Source: Symploca sp. SIO3C6
GTDB taxonomy: Bacteria > Cyanobacteriota > Cyanobacteriia > Cyanobacteriales > Coleofasciculaceae
Reading direction: 5' to 3'
Length of the DNA: 64,000 nt
Assembly: GCA_010692425.1 (NCBI GenBank)
Contig: JAAHHJ010000022.1
Location: 1 to 64,000 of the forward strand
Below are positions 24,867-34,616 of the stretch, piece by piece (positions within the stretch are counted from its first letter, which is position 1; each line of letters starts with the position of its first letter). Under the pieces are notes generated by a model. It did no database searches. It saw only the letters and a list, made by a program, of their open reading frames with translations, and had not been told where the DNA came from. The position numbers were made by a program, and so were the translations under genes.

Positions 24867-25394
24867 TCATTTCTTAGGAGAAAGCAGCATCATCATGTTA
24901 CGACCCTCTCGTTTTGGTGCCTGCTGCACTTCAGCAATATCTTGCAAATCGGTTGCCATACGTTTGAGCAATTCCTCTGCTAAGTTAGAATGCTGAATTT
25001 CTCTACCTCTGAAGGTAATCGTGGCTTTGACCTTATCTCCAGATTTTAGGAAGCGCTCAGCATGATTGACGCGCACTTGGTAGTCATGGTCCTCAATTTT
25101 GTAGCGCATCTTCACTTCTTTGACATCAGCAGTGTGTTGCTTTTTCCTGGCTTCGCGGGCTTTTTTCTCTTGTTCAAATTTGTACTTGCCGTAGTCCATG
25201 ATGCGACAAACTGGCGGATCTGCCTTGTCACTCACCAAGACTAAATCTAGTTCTTGCTCCTCAGCAAGGCGCATGCCTTCTTGAGGTGTAATAATCCCTA
25301 GTTGTTCGCCCTTGGTGCCGATGGCTCGAATCTGGGGAAATCGAATTTTTTCGTTAATTATGGGGATGTCGCGTTGGCGTCTTTTATCTGTCAC
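24867..25394 (-). CDS. infC: translation initiation factor IF-3
   Basis: The 175-residue protein binds the 30S subunit, keeps it from joining 50S early and checks initiator tRNA pairing. The N-domain has [14 protein letters not shown] and the C-domain has [18 protein letters not shown] and [15 protein letters not shown]. Length is normal. The start is GTG at 25394. It is read divergently from the alpha/beta hydrolase, and its leader contains the hairpin AACTTCC...GGAAGTT (25491-25514). The upstream neighbours rpmI and rplT, often linked to infC, are not here. Confidence 0.95.
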   Translation of the reverse strand: MTDKRRQRDIPIINEKIRFPQIRAIGTKGEQLGIITPQEGMRLAEEQELDLVLVSDKADPPVCRIMDYGKYKFEQEKKAREARKKQHTADVKEVKMRYKIEDHDYQVRVNHAERFLKSGDKVKATITFRGREIQHSNLAEELLKRMATDLQDIAEVQQAPKREGRNMMMLLSPKK

Positions 25395-25490
25395 AGGCCT
25401 ATTAGTTAGTTCTTGGATTGATCAAGAGTAGGCTTCATTTACTTGCTATTTTACTGATTCTGATCTGGTTTCGGTTGGGGTTGTTAACGT

Positions 25491-25514
25491 AACTTCCTAA
25501 AAAATTGGGAAGTT
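25491..25514 (-). promoter_or_regulatory. hairpin in the infC leader
   Basis: AACTTCC and GGAAGTT form a 7-bp stem with a 10-base A/T-rich loop about 100 bases upstream of the infC GTG. It could take part in control of infC, or simply mark the divergent promoter region. Confidence 0.3.
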
Positions 25515-25606
25515 GGTTGATAATGGAGCTTGCTCTCAAGAGATTTTCAGGCACTCAACTTGGGGAAACTACTACAATGGAAGAGGAAGTGTAAAATTTT
25601 TTTAAC

Positions 25607-26593
25607 TTGGGGCTAATCTTGAGCAAACCTGTGCCTTGGCAGCAACGAATTGGTTCTCAAAGAGACTGGTTTTGGCGGGGCTGGCAGACTCGATATACTT
25701 ATTTTCGTCCACCGGCAACTGCTCTGGCAGGAACTACACCTGTAATCTTACTGCATGGTTTTGGGGCTTCGATTGGGCATTGGCGTCACAATTTAGAAGT
25801 CTTAGGTCAATACCATACGGTCTACGCTCTAGATATGTTAGGTTTTGGAGCCTCTTGCAAAGCCCCAGCTAACTACAAAATCCAACTCTGGGTAGAGCAA
25901 GTATACGATTTTTGGCAGACTTTTATCAGGCAGCAGGTGGTGTTAGCAGGGAATTCCATGGGTTCAATGGTTTGCTTGGCAGCAGCAGCAGCCCATCCAG
26001 AAATGGTTAAAGGGATTGCCATGATTAATTTGCCGGATTTGTCCCAGCGCGAGGAGGTAATCCCTAATTGGCTGCAACCTATGGTCTTTACAGTGGAGGG
26101 GATTTTCGCCCCTTTACTGGTTAAAAGCCTGTTTCATATAATACGGCGTCCACCAATTCTACGCCGGATCTTATCTGGGCTAGTTTATGCTAATCGGCAG
26201 GCTGTAACTACTGAGTTAGTTGAAATTCTAGCAGAACCAGCCCAAGATCAAGGTGCAGCTGCCGTTTTTAGCGACCTGTTTAAAGCTACAAATTCCCCTG
26301 ATTATGCTCCTAAGGTCAAGGCTATTTTGCCAACATTAGACATGCCGATGCTGTTAATTTGGGGACTTAAAGACCGGATGATTCCCCCTAGTTTGGCACG
26401 TCCTCGCCAATATGTTGAACTCAATCCTAATCTGAAGTTAGTAGAATTAGACGATGCGGGTCATTGTCCTCATGATGAATGCCCTGAGCAAGTTAATCAG
26501 ATTGTGTTAGACTGGCTTGCTGCTCAGTTCAAGCAGCAACCAGATCAAAATATCTCCTCAGTATCTGCTACCACCAGTGAAAATTTAAGTTGA
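25607..26593 (+). CDS. alpha/beta-hydrolase fold protein
   Basis: The product has up to 328 residues. Oxyanion motif VILLHGFGASIGHWR, nucleophile elbow VVLAGNSMGSMV (Ser), acid in LLIWGLKDRMIPP (Asp), and the catalytic His in DDAGHCPHDECPEQV. This is the complete triad of the chloride-peroxidase/epoxide-hydrolase-like group common in cyanobacteria, with unknown substrate. Start choice lies between TTG 25607 and TTG 25619 (LSKPVPWQQR); no ATG is near, and no strong ribosome binding site decides. Divergent from infC. Confidence 0.88.
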   Translation: MGLILSKPVPWQQRIGSQRDWFWRGWQTRYTYFRPPATALAGTTPVILLHGFGASIGHWRHNLEVLGQYHTVYALDMLGFGASCKAPANYKIQLWVEQVYDFWQTFIRQQVVLAGNSMGSMVCLAAAAAHPEMVKGIAMINLPDLSQREEVIPNWLQPMVFTVEGIFAPLLVKSLFHIIRRPPILRRILSGLVYANRQAVTTELVEILAEPAQDQGAAAVFSDLFKATNSPDYAPKVKAILPTLDMPMLLIWGLKDRMIPPSLARPRQYVELNPNLKLVELDDAGHCPHDECPEQVNQIVLDWLAAQFKQQPDQNISSVSATTSENLS

Positions 26594-26843
26594 CAATATC
26601 TAGATTTCTAGTCGAGGGATTCTGCGGTGATTTGTCTATTTATTCTAAGATATCCCTATAAAACTGCTTGTGTAAAATAATTGCAGCTTATGCTTTACCT
26701 GGCAGTAGCTGACACCTCAGACGGTTCTTGCCAAAGTGGCGATAGGACAGCTAAACATTTGATACAATTAGGGCTTAACAAAAAATCAAGGCACTGTTGA
26801 GAACTTGCCTATGCGGCATACCCCTGCTGTCACTATCTAACTG

Positions 26844-27362
26844 ATGAAACATACTCTTTCGGTTCTGGTTGAAGATGAAGCTGGCGTGTTGACTAGGATT
26901 GCCGGCTTATTTGCTCGTCGAGGCTTCAATATTGAAAGTCTCGCCGTCGGTTCTGCTGAACAGTTTGGCATCTCCCGGATTACCATGGTAGTACCTGGAG
27001 ATGAGCGTTCCATTGAGCAGTTGACCAAGCAACTCTACAAGTTAGTCAATGTCCTGAAAGTACAAGACATTACTACAACACCTTGTGTAGAGCGAGAGTT
27101 AATGCTGATTAAGGTTAATGCCACCAGTTCAACGCGCTCTGAAATTATTGAATTGGCTCAAGTATTTCGTGCACGGGTAGTAGATATTGCTGAAGAATCC
27201 CTAACTCTGGAAATAGTGGGAGATCCAGGTAAATTAGTAGCGATTATCCAAGTATTGAGTAAATTTGGCATCAACGAAATAGCTCGAACTGGTAAGATAG
27301 CTCTCACGCGGGAGTCAGGTGTCAATACAGAATATCTCAAATCTATCGAAGCAAAAGTTTAG
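26844..27362 (+). CDS. ilvN: acetolactate synthase small (regulatory) subunit
   Basis: The 172-residue subunit binds valine and activates the IlvB catalytic subunit in branched-chain amino acid synthesis. The N-terminal ACT domain has [20 protein letters not shown] and [14 protein letters not shown]. The C-domain has ELMLIKVNA and [15 protein letters not shown]. Length and start (ATG 26844) fit the family. The large subunit gene is not adjacent, as is usual in cyanobacteria. Confidence 0.95.
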   Translation: MKHTLSVLVEDEAGVLTRIAGLFARRGFNIESLAVGSAEQFGISRITMVVPGDERSIEQLTKQLYKLVNVLKVQDITTTPCVERELMLIKVNATSSTRSEIIELAQVFRARVVDIAEESLTLEIVGDPGKLVAIIQVLSKFGINEIARTGKIALTRESGVNTEYLKSIEAKV

Positions 27363-27371
27363 GGAGATTTT

Positions 27372-29339
27372 CTACTTAAGGTAAATTAGTAAATTTAACC
27401 CTGGAATAGTACGCGAAAGAGTCCATAGGAGCAAGGCAATGTAGAGAATGCCAAGGCTCCACTGATACCAAACCAGAGTTGTAATTATGCCAGGAAGGTG
27501 TTGGTCTCGCAAACGAATGTCGTTGAAGCCGAATTTGAGAAAATTATTGAGGCTAAAGTCATAATAATTAAGCCAATTCCAGTGGCGCTCCCATAAAATG
27601 GGCAGATAGCGGTCTCGAAAGAAAGGAAACCGAGGTATTATTGGTAAGCGTGCAATTAGCAACTGTAGTTGTCGTACACCGCCGTCTTCGACGAAGTAGG
27701 TGACATCAATGAGGTTGTGATAGCGACCTTGCTGATATAATTGCCATAGCAGCAACAACGGCATGGGCAACAAGATAATTCCCAAACACAGCAGAGTGAG
27801 CCCAGGTTGTTCACTGGTGCTGAAGATAGTAATAATACCAATACAGCTAATAAAAGCAAAACTCCCTAACATGTAAACTGTTTCTAAGTAAGTTGGCATA
27901 ATTGGCTGAGGATAGCGCCGCCGCCATCTGTCAAGCAGCCAGAATAGTAGACCAAAATAGGCGATTGCTACCATCCCTACCCCGAAGATTAGCCCGAAAC
28001 TAGTACCATCAGCACTCAAAAGCAGGATTAGACTTAATCCTAGCCAGTGTAAGGCATTAGTTACCCATCTTCTAGAAAGGCAAGAATTGCTCTCTTTACC
28101 AAGAAGACAGTGGCGCAGTTGTTGCAGCCGTAAATACTCAGTGACATATTCCAGACGATTGGCATCAATAATTTGCTGTTGCCCTCGAAAATTGAAGACT
28201 AGATTGTGAAGAACATCTTCATTACCCGTAAGGGTGGGAACATAGAGAAGACGACCAATCTCACCCGTATCACCAACTATTTTTGCTTGTTCCGAGCCAA
28301 AGCTCAAACCAGCAACATTTAAATAGGATTGTGGAGCAAAGCTAGTATTGCTAAAATCAATTTGGTCAAACAGGCTAACATTGTTAAGCAGTACTGGTTG
28401 TTGAAACTTGCTTCCTCGGAAAGTGGTAGATTTTTCCCAAGTGGCATCAGTTAGTAACAAAGACTTGAAGAAACTATTGTTACTCCATAGTGAGCGTTCA
28501 TGCCAGTTAACTGCTCTAAAATCTGCATCTTGAAGCCACTGAGTGTGGTTAAAGTTTGCTAAGGCTTCAAACTCAGCTTGACTAAAATTAGCAGTATTAT
28601 AGAAAGTAGTGCCAGCAAAATTGGCAAGACCTCGGAATTGGGTTTGACTGAATCTAATTTTGTTGAAGAAAGTACTTTGACTAAAGTTAATTTCCTGTCC
28701 AAAAATAGCGCCAGAAAAGTTGGCAAACCTGCCAAAACGAGTATGAGACCAATTCCCTGGCTGTATAAAGATAGCCTCTGACGCTTCTAAGCCCTGTAAA
28801 AAGAAAGTATTAGCAAAATTAACAATACCACCAAGACGCGAATGTTCAATTTTGAGGGGCCCTCGCAAGACTGTAACTGAGGGAATTTGTTCGCCAGGTA
28901 GGGGAAAAAATCGCTGATCACTTTCCAGTTGCTCCTGCTCCATGGGAGACAACAAAGATGATAAATTACCTGGAGACAGAGGTGTAGATAAACCTAATCT
29001 GCTAGCGCTAAATTCCCCTTGAATTAAAGAGTCACTTAGATCTAAACCTAAGGGTATCTGGGAGCGGTTGAGTTGGGTTTGCAACTGTTGGTAAAATTGG
29101 TCGCGAAATTCAGCATTCTCGCTAGTTAAATCAACAATCATCTGCTGCAGGTCAATAGTAGGGATCCCTTCACTTTGAATAGGGGAATTGATTCGCTCTT
29201 GCAGTAACTCCAAAGTTAAAACTGTTCTTTCTGGTGCAGGTGCTGCTGCCCATACTGGTGTAGACAGGAAAATTAAGAGCAAAATCAATAACAATAATCC
29301 TGTAGAAGAATTCAAACTTCTTTTTAAGCTATTTTGCAT
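27372..29339 (-). CDS. secreted pentapeptide-repeat protein with C-terminal membrane domain
   Basis: The 655-residue product starts with a signal peptide (GLLLLILLLIFLSTPVWAA). An extracytoplasmic pentapeptide-repeat domain follows at about residues 170-330 (FANFSGAIFGQEINFSQSTF and similar A(D/N)(L/F)xx units forming a right-handed beta helix). Four to five TM helices lie in the last 230 residues. Function is unknown; the family is common in cyanobacterial membranes. It is convergent with ilvN, only 9 bp apart. Confidence 0.85.
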   Translation of the reverse strand: MQNSLKRSLNSSTGLLLLILLLIFLSTPVWAAAPAPERTVLTLELLQERINSPIQSEGIPTIDLQQMIVDLTSENAEFRDQFYQQLQTQLNRSQIPLGLDLSDSLIQGEFSASRLGLSTPLSPGNLSSLLSPMEQEQLESDQRFFPLPGEQIPSVTVLRGPLKIEHSRLGGIVNFANTFFLQGLEASEAIFIQPGNWSHTRFGRFANFSGAIFGQEINFSQSTFFNKIRFSQTQFRGLANFAGTTFYNTANFSQAEFEALANFNHTQWLQDADFRAVNWHERSLWSNNSFFKSLLLTDATWEKSTTFRGSKFQQPVLLNNVSLFDQIDFSNTSFAPQSYLNVAGLSFGSEQAKIVGDTGEIGRLLYVPTLTGNEDVLHNLVFNFRGQQQIIDANRLEYVTEYLRLQQLRHCLLGKESNSCLSRRWVTNALHWLGLSLILLLSADGTSFGLIFGVGMVAIAYFGLLFWLLDRWRRRYPQPIMPTYLETVYMLGSFAFISCIGIITIFSTSEQPGLTLLCLGIILLPMPLLLLWQLYQQGRYHNLIDVTYFVEDGGVRQLQLLIARLPIIPRFPFFRDRYLPILWERHWNWLNYYDFSLNNFLKFGFNDIRLRDQHLPGIITTLVWYQWSLGILYIALLLWTLSRTIPGLNLLIYLK

Positions 29340-29514
29340 TTAAAGCTTATATTTATAGAATGAAAGTGGTTGCATAGCCAGTGGAAAATCCCAAGAGTTT
29401 AACCTGGGTAACTCTCAATTATTAATTATTAATCCATCAGTATCTCAAGCTAGAGCGAAATTCTTGTCTGAATCTCGCTAGCATATTAAGTACAAACCAC
29501 TAATAAATTAAATA

Positions 29515-30360
29515 GTGGTTTTAGGATGTCTAGTTTGGGAGAAGCAAAACTTGGGGGCACTAACTTCACTACTAATCGTCATTACCTTATCGCTACTAAT
29601 TACCAGGATCGGCACTGAGGCTTTAACCCTAACAGGTTTATCCCGTGAATCAGCTCAATTTCAATCTCGATCAGCCTTCACTGGTGCAGGCTTTACTACC
29701 AGCGAGTCAGAACAAGTAGTTTCTCATCCAGTGCGGCGTCGCATTCTGATGTTGTTGATGATGCTGGGTAATGCTGGTATTGTAACGGTAGTTTCTTCTC
29801 TAGTTCTAACTTTTATCAGCGCTGCAGGCCCTGCTGACTGGCTATCCCGTTTGCTACTCTTGATGCTGGGGATTGCATTTTTATGGGTATTAGCAAATAA
29901 TCGTTGGGTTAATCGTATCCTTTCCCGTATAGTAAGTTGGTCTTTACAACACTGGACAGATCTAGACTTGCGAGATTATACTAACCTATTACGCCTCTCC
30001 GGTGAATACGGTGTGATGGAACTAAAAGTACAGCCGGAAGATTGGTTAGCTAACAAGCGACTCGTTGATACTCATTTACGTTCAGAAGGTGCACTAGTCC
30101 TTGGTATTCAGCGTGCAGATCAAACCTATATTGGTGCTCCCAGAGGCTCAACTTGCATTTGTGCCCATGATATACTAATCATCTATGGTCGCTTGCCAGC
30201 TTTGAAAGAACTAGATTCCCGCCGTGCTGGTTTCGCTGGAGAACAAGCTCATTGGGAGGCTGTGGCTATGCAGCAGAGGTTACTAAAGGATCAAAGTGAA
30301 CATGATTTAGTCTCACATTTAGATGATCCCGATTCAAGTTCACCAATTTGGAAGGAATAA
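29515..30360 (+). CDS. TrkA-C domain membrane protein with a K+-transporter-like pore motif
   Basis: The product has up to 281 residues. Two to three hydrophobic segments (LGALTSLLIVITLSLLITRI, ILMLLMMLGNAGIVTVVSSL, LLLLMLGIAFLWVLANN) precede a soluble RCK_C/TrkA-C domain (about 165-240: VMELKVQPEDWLANKRLVD, ILIIYGR). Between the first two helices is SRSAFTGAGFTTSESE, which resembles the selectivity-filter loop of Trk/Ktr subunits. It may be a small cation channel or regulator, but only one such loop is present. Start is uncertain: GTG 29515 or TTG 29551. Confidence 0.7.
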   Translation: MVLGCLVWEKQNLGALTSLLIVITLSLLITRIGTEALTLTGLSRESAQFQSRSAFTGAGFTTSESEQVVSHPVRRRILMLLMMLGNAGIVTVVSSLVLTFISAAGPADWLSRLLLLMLGIAFLWVLANNRWVNRILSRIVSWSLQHWTDLDLRDYTNLLRLSGEYGVMELKVQPEDWLANKRLVDTHLRSEGALVLGIQRADQTYIGAPRGSTCICAHDILIIYGRLPALKELDSRRAGFAGEQAHWEAVAMQQRLLKDQSEHDLVSHLDDPDSSSPIWKE

Positions 30361-30464
30361 AAATTACTTTCAATTGCTAAGAGCTTTTCCAAATGCTAGA
30401 AAAGAGATACTTCTGCTGAGCTAGACTAGCACTTCTACCATAGACAAGCATTGGCATAATCATT

Positions 30465-31142
30465 ATGGCAAATCAAACAATTGGACTCGATAGTGAGCTC
30501 TACAATTACTTGCTATCGATTTCTCTGCGGGAGCCAGAAATTTTGACCCAGTTGCGCCAAGAAACAGCACAGCATACAATGAGCAGGATGCAGACTGCCC
30601 CAGAACAGGGGCAGTTTATGGCATTATTGGTGCAGTTAATGGGGGCTAAGAAAACCTTAGAGATAGGGGTATTTACTGGCTATAGCTCCCTAGCGGTAGC
30701 ATTAGCGCTGCCCCCCGAGGGCAAGTTAATTGCCTGTGATCTTAGTCAAGAGTATACAGCGATCGCACGTCGCTATTGGCAGCAGGCGGGGGTTGCTGAC
30801 AAAATTGAACTACATCTTGCCCCAGCAGTGGAAACTTTGGATAAGTTACTGGCACAGGGGCAAGCAGATAGTTTTGATTTTGCCTTTATTGATGCTGATA
30901 AAAGTAACTATGACGCTTACTATGAGCGATCGCTTCAACTAGTGCGTCCTGGTGGTTTAATTGCCATCGATAATGTACTATGGTCAGGGAGGGTAGCTGA
31001 CTCTCAGGTACAGGATAATAGAACTAAAGCAATTAGAGCTTTGAATCAAAAGCTCTCTCAAGACCAACGGATTAACCTTAGTCTCGTACCAATTGCCGAT
31101 GGGTTGACACTAGCGCTCAAGCGTTCTGATGTTTCTGTTTAG
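30465..31142 (+). CDS. SAM-dependent O-methyltransferase (caffeoyl-CoA OMT type)
   Basis: The 225-residue cation-dependent class I methyltransferase has LEIGVFTGYSSLAVALAL for SAM binding, FDFAFIDADKSNYDAYYE with metal-binding Asp residues, and GGLIAIDNVLWSGRV. Related to the cyanobacterial Slr0095-type enzymes that methylate catechol-like phenolics in vitro; the natural substrate is open. Its last 26 bp overlap the convergent trhO gene. Confidence 0.9.
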   Translation: MANQTIGLDSELYNYLLSISLREPEILTQLRQETAQHTMSRMQTAPEQGQFMALLVQLMGAKKTLEIGVFTGYSSLAVALALPPEGKLIACDLSQEYTAIARRYWQQAGVADKIELHLAPAVETLDKLLAQGQADSFDFAFIDADKSNYDAYYERSLQLVRPGGLIAIDNVLWSGRVADSQVQDNRTKAIRALNQKLSQDQRINLSLVPIADGLTLALKRSDVSV

Positions 31143-32013
31143 CTAAGTTTAGTTGTTGTTGTCTTGCTTTCTGGCGTTTGATTTTTTCAGCTGTTAGCTT
31201 GTCAAAACAGTAAGGGCAAGAAATACCATCTTGGTATTGGGGTTTGGTTTTATCTGCTTCTGAAATCGGATGCCCGCAACTACGGCAGAGATCATAACTC
31301 CCTGCTGCTAGGCCATGAGTGACGGCAATACGCTCATCAAAGACAAAACATTCTCCCTGCCACAAACTCTCTGCTGCTGGAATTTCTTCTAAGTACCTAA
31401 GAATACCACCTTGAAGCTGATAAACTTCCTCAAAGCCTTGAGAAAGCATAAAAGATGAGGCTTTTTCGCAGCGGATGCCGCCAGTACAAAACATGGCTAT
31501 TTTTTTGTGCTGATTAGGATCGAGATAGCGGTGTACATAGCCAGGGAATTGTCTAAATGATTCAGTTTGGGGATTTTGCGCGTTTTTGAAGCTACCAATT
31601 TCTACTTCATAGATATTGCGGGTATCGATAATAGTCACCTCTGGATCTGAAATTAGAGTATTCCAATCCTTTGGGTTAACATAAGTTCCTACCCTCTCAT
31701 TGGGGTCAACTTCTGGTAGTGCTAAGGTGACAATTTCTTTCTTCAAGCGGACTTTGAGACGCTTAAAAGGAGGCGAGTTAGCGTAGGATTGTTTATATTC
31801 AAGATCTGCTAGGTTGGGGTCTGCTTGTAAGAAGGCTAGGACTGAATCAATCCCCTGGCGCGAGCCTGCGATGGTGCCATTAATGCCTTCGGCAGCTAGA
31901 ATAATTGTCCCGTTAATTCCTTGTTGTTGGCAATGTGCTAGTAGGGGGCGTTGTTTTTCGGCAAAGTCTGGTAGGCTGACGAATTTGTAAAATGCGATCA
32001 CAATTTGGGTCAT
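31117..32013 (-). CDS. trhO: tRNA uridine-34 hydroxylase, rhodanese type (TrhO/YceA)
   Basis: The 298-residue product of the TrhO family forms 5-hydroxyuridine at tRNA position 34 in an oxygen-dependent reaction. The N-terminal ferredoxin-like part has INGTIILAAEGINGTIAGS. The rhodanese domain has IIDTRNIYEVEIGSF and the active Cys in FCTGGIRCEKAS. A zinc-binding CxxC pair (LCRSCGHPI, CPYCFDKL) and a basic tail follow. Tail-to-tail overlap with the O-methyltransferase gene. Confidence 0.93.
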   Translation of the reverse strand: MTQIVIAFYKFVSLPDFAEKQRPLLAHCQQQGINGTIILAAEGINGTIAGSRQGIDSVLAFLQADPNLADLEYKQSYANSPPFKRLKVRLKKEIVTLALPEVDPNERVGTYVNPKDWNTLISDPEVTIIDTRNIYEVEIGSFKNAQNPQTESFRQFPGYVHRYLDPNQHKKIAMFCTGGIRCEKASSFMLSQGFEEVYQLQGGILRYLEEIPAAESLWQGECFVFDERIAVTHGLAAGSYDLCRSCGHPISEADKTKPQYQDGISCPYCFDKLTAEKIKRQKARQQQLNLAKQKHQNA

Positions 32014-32051
32014 ATTAGTTTAAGTTTAACAGATCTTAGGGATTAACGAGA

Positions 32052-33629
32052 GTGCCACGCGGGAAAAAAACTACTAGTAAGAAAAATAGTAACGGTGCCA
32101 AGTTAGGCTTTGAATAAACTCTGTGGGCAGCGGCAGATAAGCAGCGTGGCCATATGGATGCTGCTGAATATAAGCATGTCGTCTTAGGGCTGATTTTCCT
32201 TAAGTATATTTCTGATGCTTTTGAGGAACTTTACCAGAAACTAGAGCAGGAAGAATACACAGAATCTGAAGATAGGGATGAGTACATCGCCGAGAATATT
32301 TTTTGGGTTCCTAAGCAGGCACGATGGTTATATTTGCAGAGTAACGCTAAACAACCCACTATTGGTAAGTTACTTGATGAGGCGATGGATGCGATCGAGA
32401 AAGAGAATCCATTTCTAAAAGGAGTTCTACCTAAAGAATACGCTAAACCAGCCCTGGATAAGCAGTTGTTGGGAGAACTTATTGACCTAGTGGGGACGAT
32501 TGGTTTAGGAGATGCAGAGAATCGTTCTAAGGATATTTTAGGGCGAGTTTACGAGTATTTTCTCGGTCAGTTTGCCAGTGCGGAGGGGAAGAAGGGGGGA
32601 CAGTTTTACACGCCGCGCTGTGTGGTGCAGTTGTTGGTAGAAATGATTGAGCCTTACCAAGGGCGAATTTATGATCCCTGTTGTGGCTCTGGGGGAATGT
32701 TTGTACAGTCGGAAAAGTTTGTTAAAGCCCACGGGGGAAGGATTGGCGACTTATCGATTTATGGGCAGGAGTCTAACCCAACAACGTGGAAACTGTGCAA
32801 GATGAATCTGGCGATTCGGGGAATTGATGGCAATTTGGGTTCCAGCAATGCCGATAGTTTCCACAATGATTTACACAAAGATATTAAAGCTGATTTTATC
32901 CTGGCTAATCCTCCTTTCAATATGAGCGATTGGGGAGGTAATAGTCTGCGGGAAGATGGGCGTTGGAATTACGGCACGCCCCCTGTGGGCAATGCTAACT
33001 ATGCCTGGGTACAGCAGATTATTCACCATTTATCCGAAAATGGAATAGCTGGATTTGTCTTAGCGAATGGCTCGATGAGTTCTAATCAGTCGGGAGAGGG
33101 GGATATTCGCAAGGCGATTGTTGATGCAGATTTGGTTGATTGTATGGTGGCGCTACCAGGGCAGTTATTTTACAATACGCAGATTCCAGCTTGTTTATGG
33201 TTTTTGGCAAGGAATAAGCGCCATGGTGTAGGAGCATATCGCCATAAGCCCTTACGTAACCGCGTTGGGGAGACATTATTTATTGATGCGCGGAAGTTAG
33301 GAGTATTAATTGACAGAGTACATCGGGAGTTAACCGAAGAAGAGATAGCCCGAATTGCTCAAATTTAACATGCTTGGCGGGGTGAAAAGGGAGCTGGTGA
33401 GTATGAGGATGTGCCTGGGTTTTGTAAGAGTGCCAAGTGGGAAGAGATTAAGGCTCATGGCTATGTGCTCACGCCAGGGCGGTATGTGGGGGCAGAGGAA
33501 ATTGAAGATGATGATGAGCCGTTTGAGAAGAAGATGGAACGATTAACTATACAGTTAAAAGAACAGTTTGCCCTCAGTGCCAAATTAGAAGCAGAGATTA
33601 GGGAAAACCTTAAGGGATTGGGGTACTGA
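32052..33629 (+). pseudogene. hsdM: type I restriction-modification DNA methyltransferase subunit, two in-frame stops
   Basis: Read from GTG 32052 the frame gives VPRGKKTTSKKNSNGAKLGF, E, stop, [20 protein letters not shown], the usual HsdM N-terminus with TAA (32115-32117) where Gln is expected. The frame then stays open through EDDGREP-type helices, motif I ([11 protein letters not shown]) and motif IV ([11 protein letters not shown]). It meets a second TAA (33366-33368) in EEIARIAQI, stop, [14 protein letters not shown], where Tyr is usual. It continues in frame to the true end ([14 protein letters not shown] 33629). No frameshift is present. ATG 32154 can restart translation and gives a 404-residue core containing both catalytic motifs. 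It is either a recent pseudogene or a split/trimmed enzyme. Confidence 0.88.
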
Positions 33630-33631
33630 CT

Positions 33632-34201
33632 ATGACGGTTACAGCAGAGATTCGACGCTTTAGTGTATACGACTACCACCGCATGGTGGAGACTGGTATT
33701 TTGGCACCGGATGAGCGGGTAGAGTTAATCGAAGGACAACTTTATAGGATGGCGGCGAAGGGTACGTTTCATAGTGCGGCAATTACCCGGATTAACAGGC
33801 TGTTAGAGGCACGGTTGAGAGGTAGGGTATTACTGCGGTTTCAAGACCCGGTAAGGTTAAGTGATGATTCAGAACCGGAGCCAGATGTTGCTGTGGTTCA
33901 ACCAGACCCGTTGGACTATGAAGACCATCATCCCACACCGGAGGAAATTTATCTATTAATTGAGGTTTCTGATCGCACTTTGAAGCGTGACAGGGAGTTG
34001 AAAGCTCCTGCTTATGGGCATTCGGGAATTAGGGAGTATTGGATTGTGGATATCAATGCTCGTCAATTATATGTGTTTCGGGAGCCAGGGGCGGAGGGTT
34101 ATGCTCATCAAGTGGTGTTGGCTGAGTCAGATTTAATCGCTCCTGTGGCGTTTCCTGATTGTCTGGTGTCGGTGGAGGATTTGCTTAAGAGGAGTGCGTG
34201 A
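33632..34201 (+). CDS. Uma2-family putative endonuclease inside the hsd locus
   Basis: This 189-residue DUF820/Uma2 protein has RVELIEGQLYRMAAKG, EPEPDVAVVQPD, IYLLIEVSDRTLKRDRE and GIREYWIVDINARQLYV, the acidic/Lys residues of a PD-(D/E)XK-like site. It starts 2 bp after the hsdM end, so it is translated with it. Such genes often sit within cyanobacterial hsd operons. The last 45 bases form the beginning of a 115-bp direct repeat that recurs before hsdS. Confidence 0.85.
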   Translation: MTVTAEIRRFSVYDYHRMVETGILAPDERVELIEGQLYRMAAKGTFHSAAITRINRLLEARLRGRVLLRFQDPVRLSDDSEPEPDVAVVQPDPLDYEDHHPTPEEIYLLIEVSDRTLKRDRELKAPAYGHSGIREYWIVDINARQLYVFREPGAEGYAHQVVLAESDLIAPVAFPDCLVSVEDLLKRSA

Positions 34202-34271
34202 GGAAGGATGCAGCAGTTTAGGGAGTTGGTGCGGTTGGAGAAGGAGATTTGATTGAATCTGGGGGGGTTGG
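34157..34271 (+). repeat. 115-bp direct repeat, copy A
   Basis: It covers the last codons of the Uma2 gene (DCLVSVEDLLKRS) and the first codons of a frame MQQFRELVRLEKEI, which is broken here by TGA after a small change (GATTTGATTG against GATTTTGTTG in copy B). It ends at the G-run before the antitoxin gene. A handful of differences separate it from copy B at 35031-35145. Confidence 0.85.
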
Positions 34272-34343
34272 AGTATGGCAGATAAAATGGCAGCAATTGG
34301 CATAAACTGCCATTTTGGAAGTAGTAGCGATGGGAGAATACAG

Positions 34344-34616
34344 GTGAAAAGTATTAATATTTCTCTGCCAGATGCGATGCGCTCCTATGTTGAGGAACAA
34401 GTTGCCCAAGGCAGTTACAGTACGGTAAGCGAGTATTTTCGCGAGTTAATTCGTCTTGATCAAAAGCGCAAGGCAAAGGAAAGTCTGGAAATCTTGTTAT
34501 TGGAGGGCTTAGAGTCTGGAGATGCAACACAGATGACTGATACAGACTGGGAGGATATCCGGCAAGCCGTGCGTTCTCGGCTAGGTAAGCGGAGTCAAGG
34601 AAATGGGCAAGGTTAA
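34344..34616 (+). CDS. ParD-like ribbon-helix-helix antitoxin
   Basis: The 90-residue product begins with a ribbon strand and helices typical of ParD (VKSINISLPDAMRSYVEEQV, then GSYSTVSEYFRELIRLDQ), which bind operator DNA as dimers. The C-terminal half (LLEGLESGDATQMTDTDWED) would wrap the toxin. GTG at 34344 is preferred: GGGAG lies upstream and the domain starts at once. The frame extends upstream to ATG 34275 without family support. It overlaps the toxin gene by 14 bp. Confidence 0.85.
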   Translation: MKSINISLPDAMRSYVEEQVAQGSYSTVSEYFRELIRLDQKRKAKESLEILLLEGLESGDATQMTDTDWEDIRQAVRSRLGKRSQGNGQG

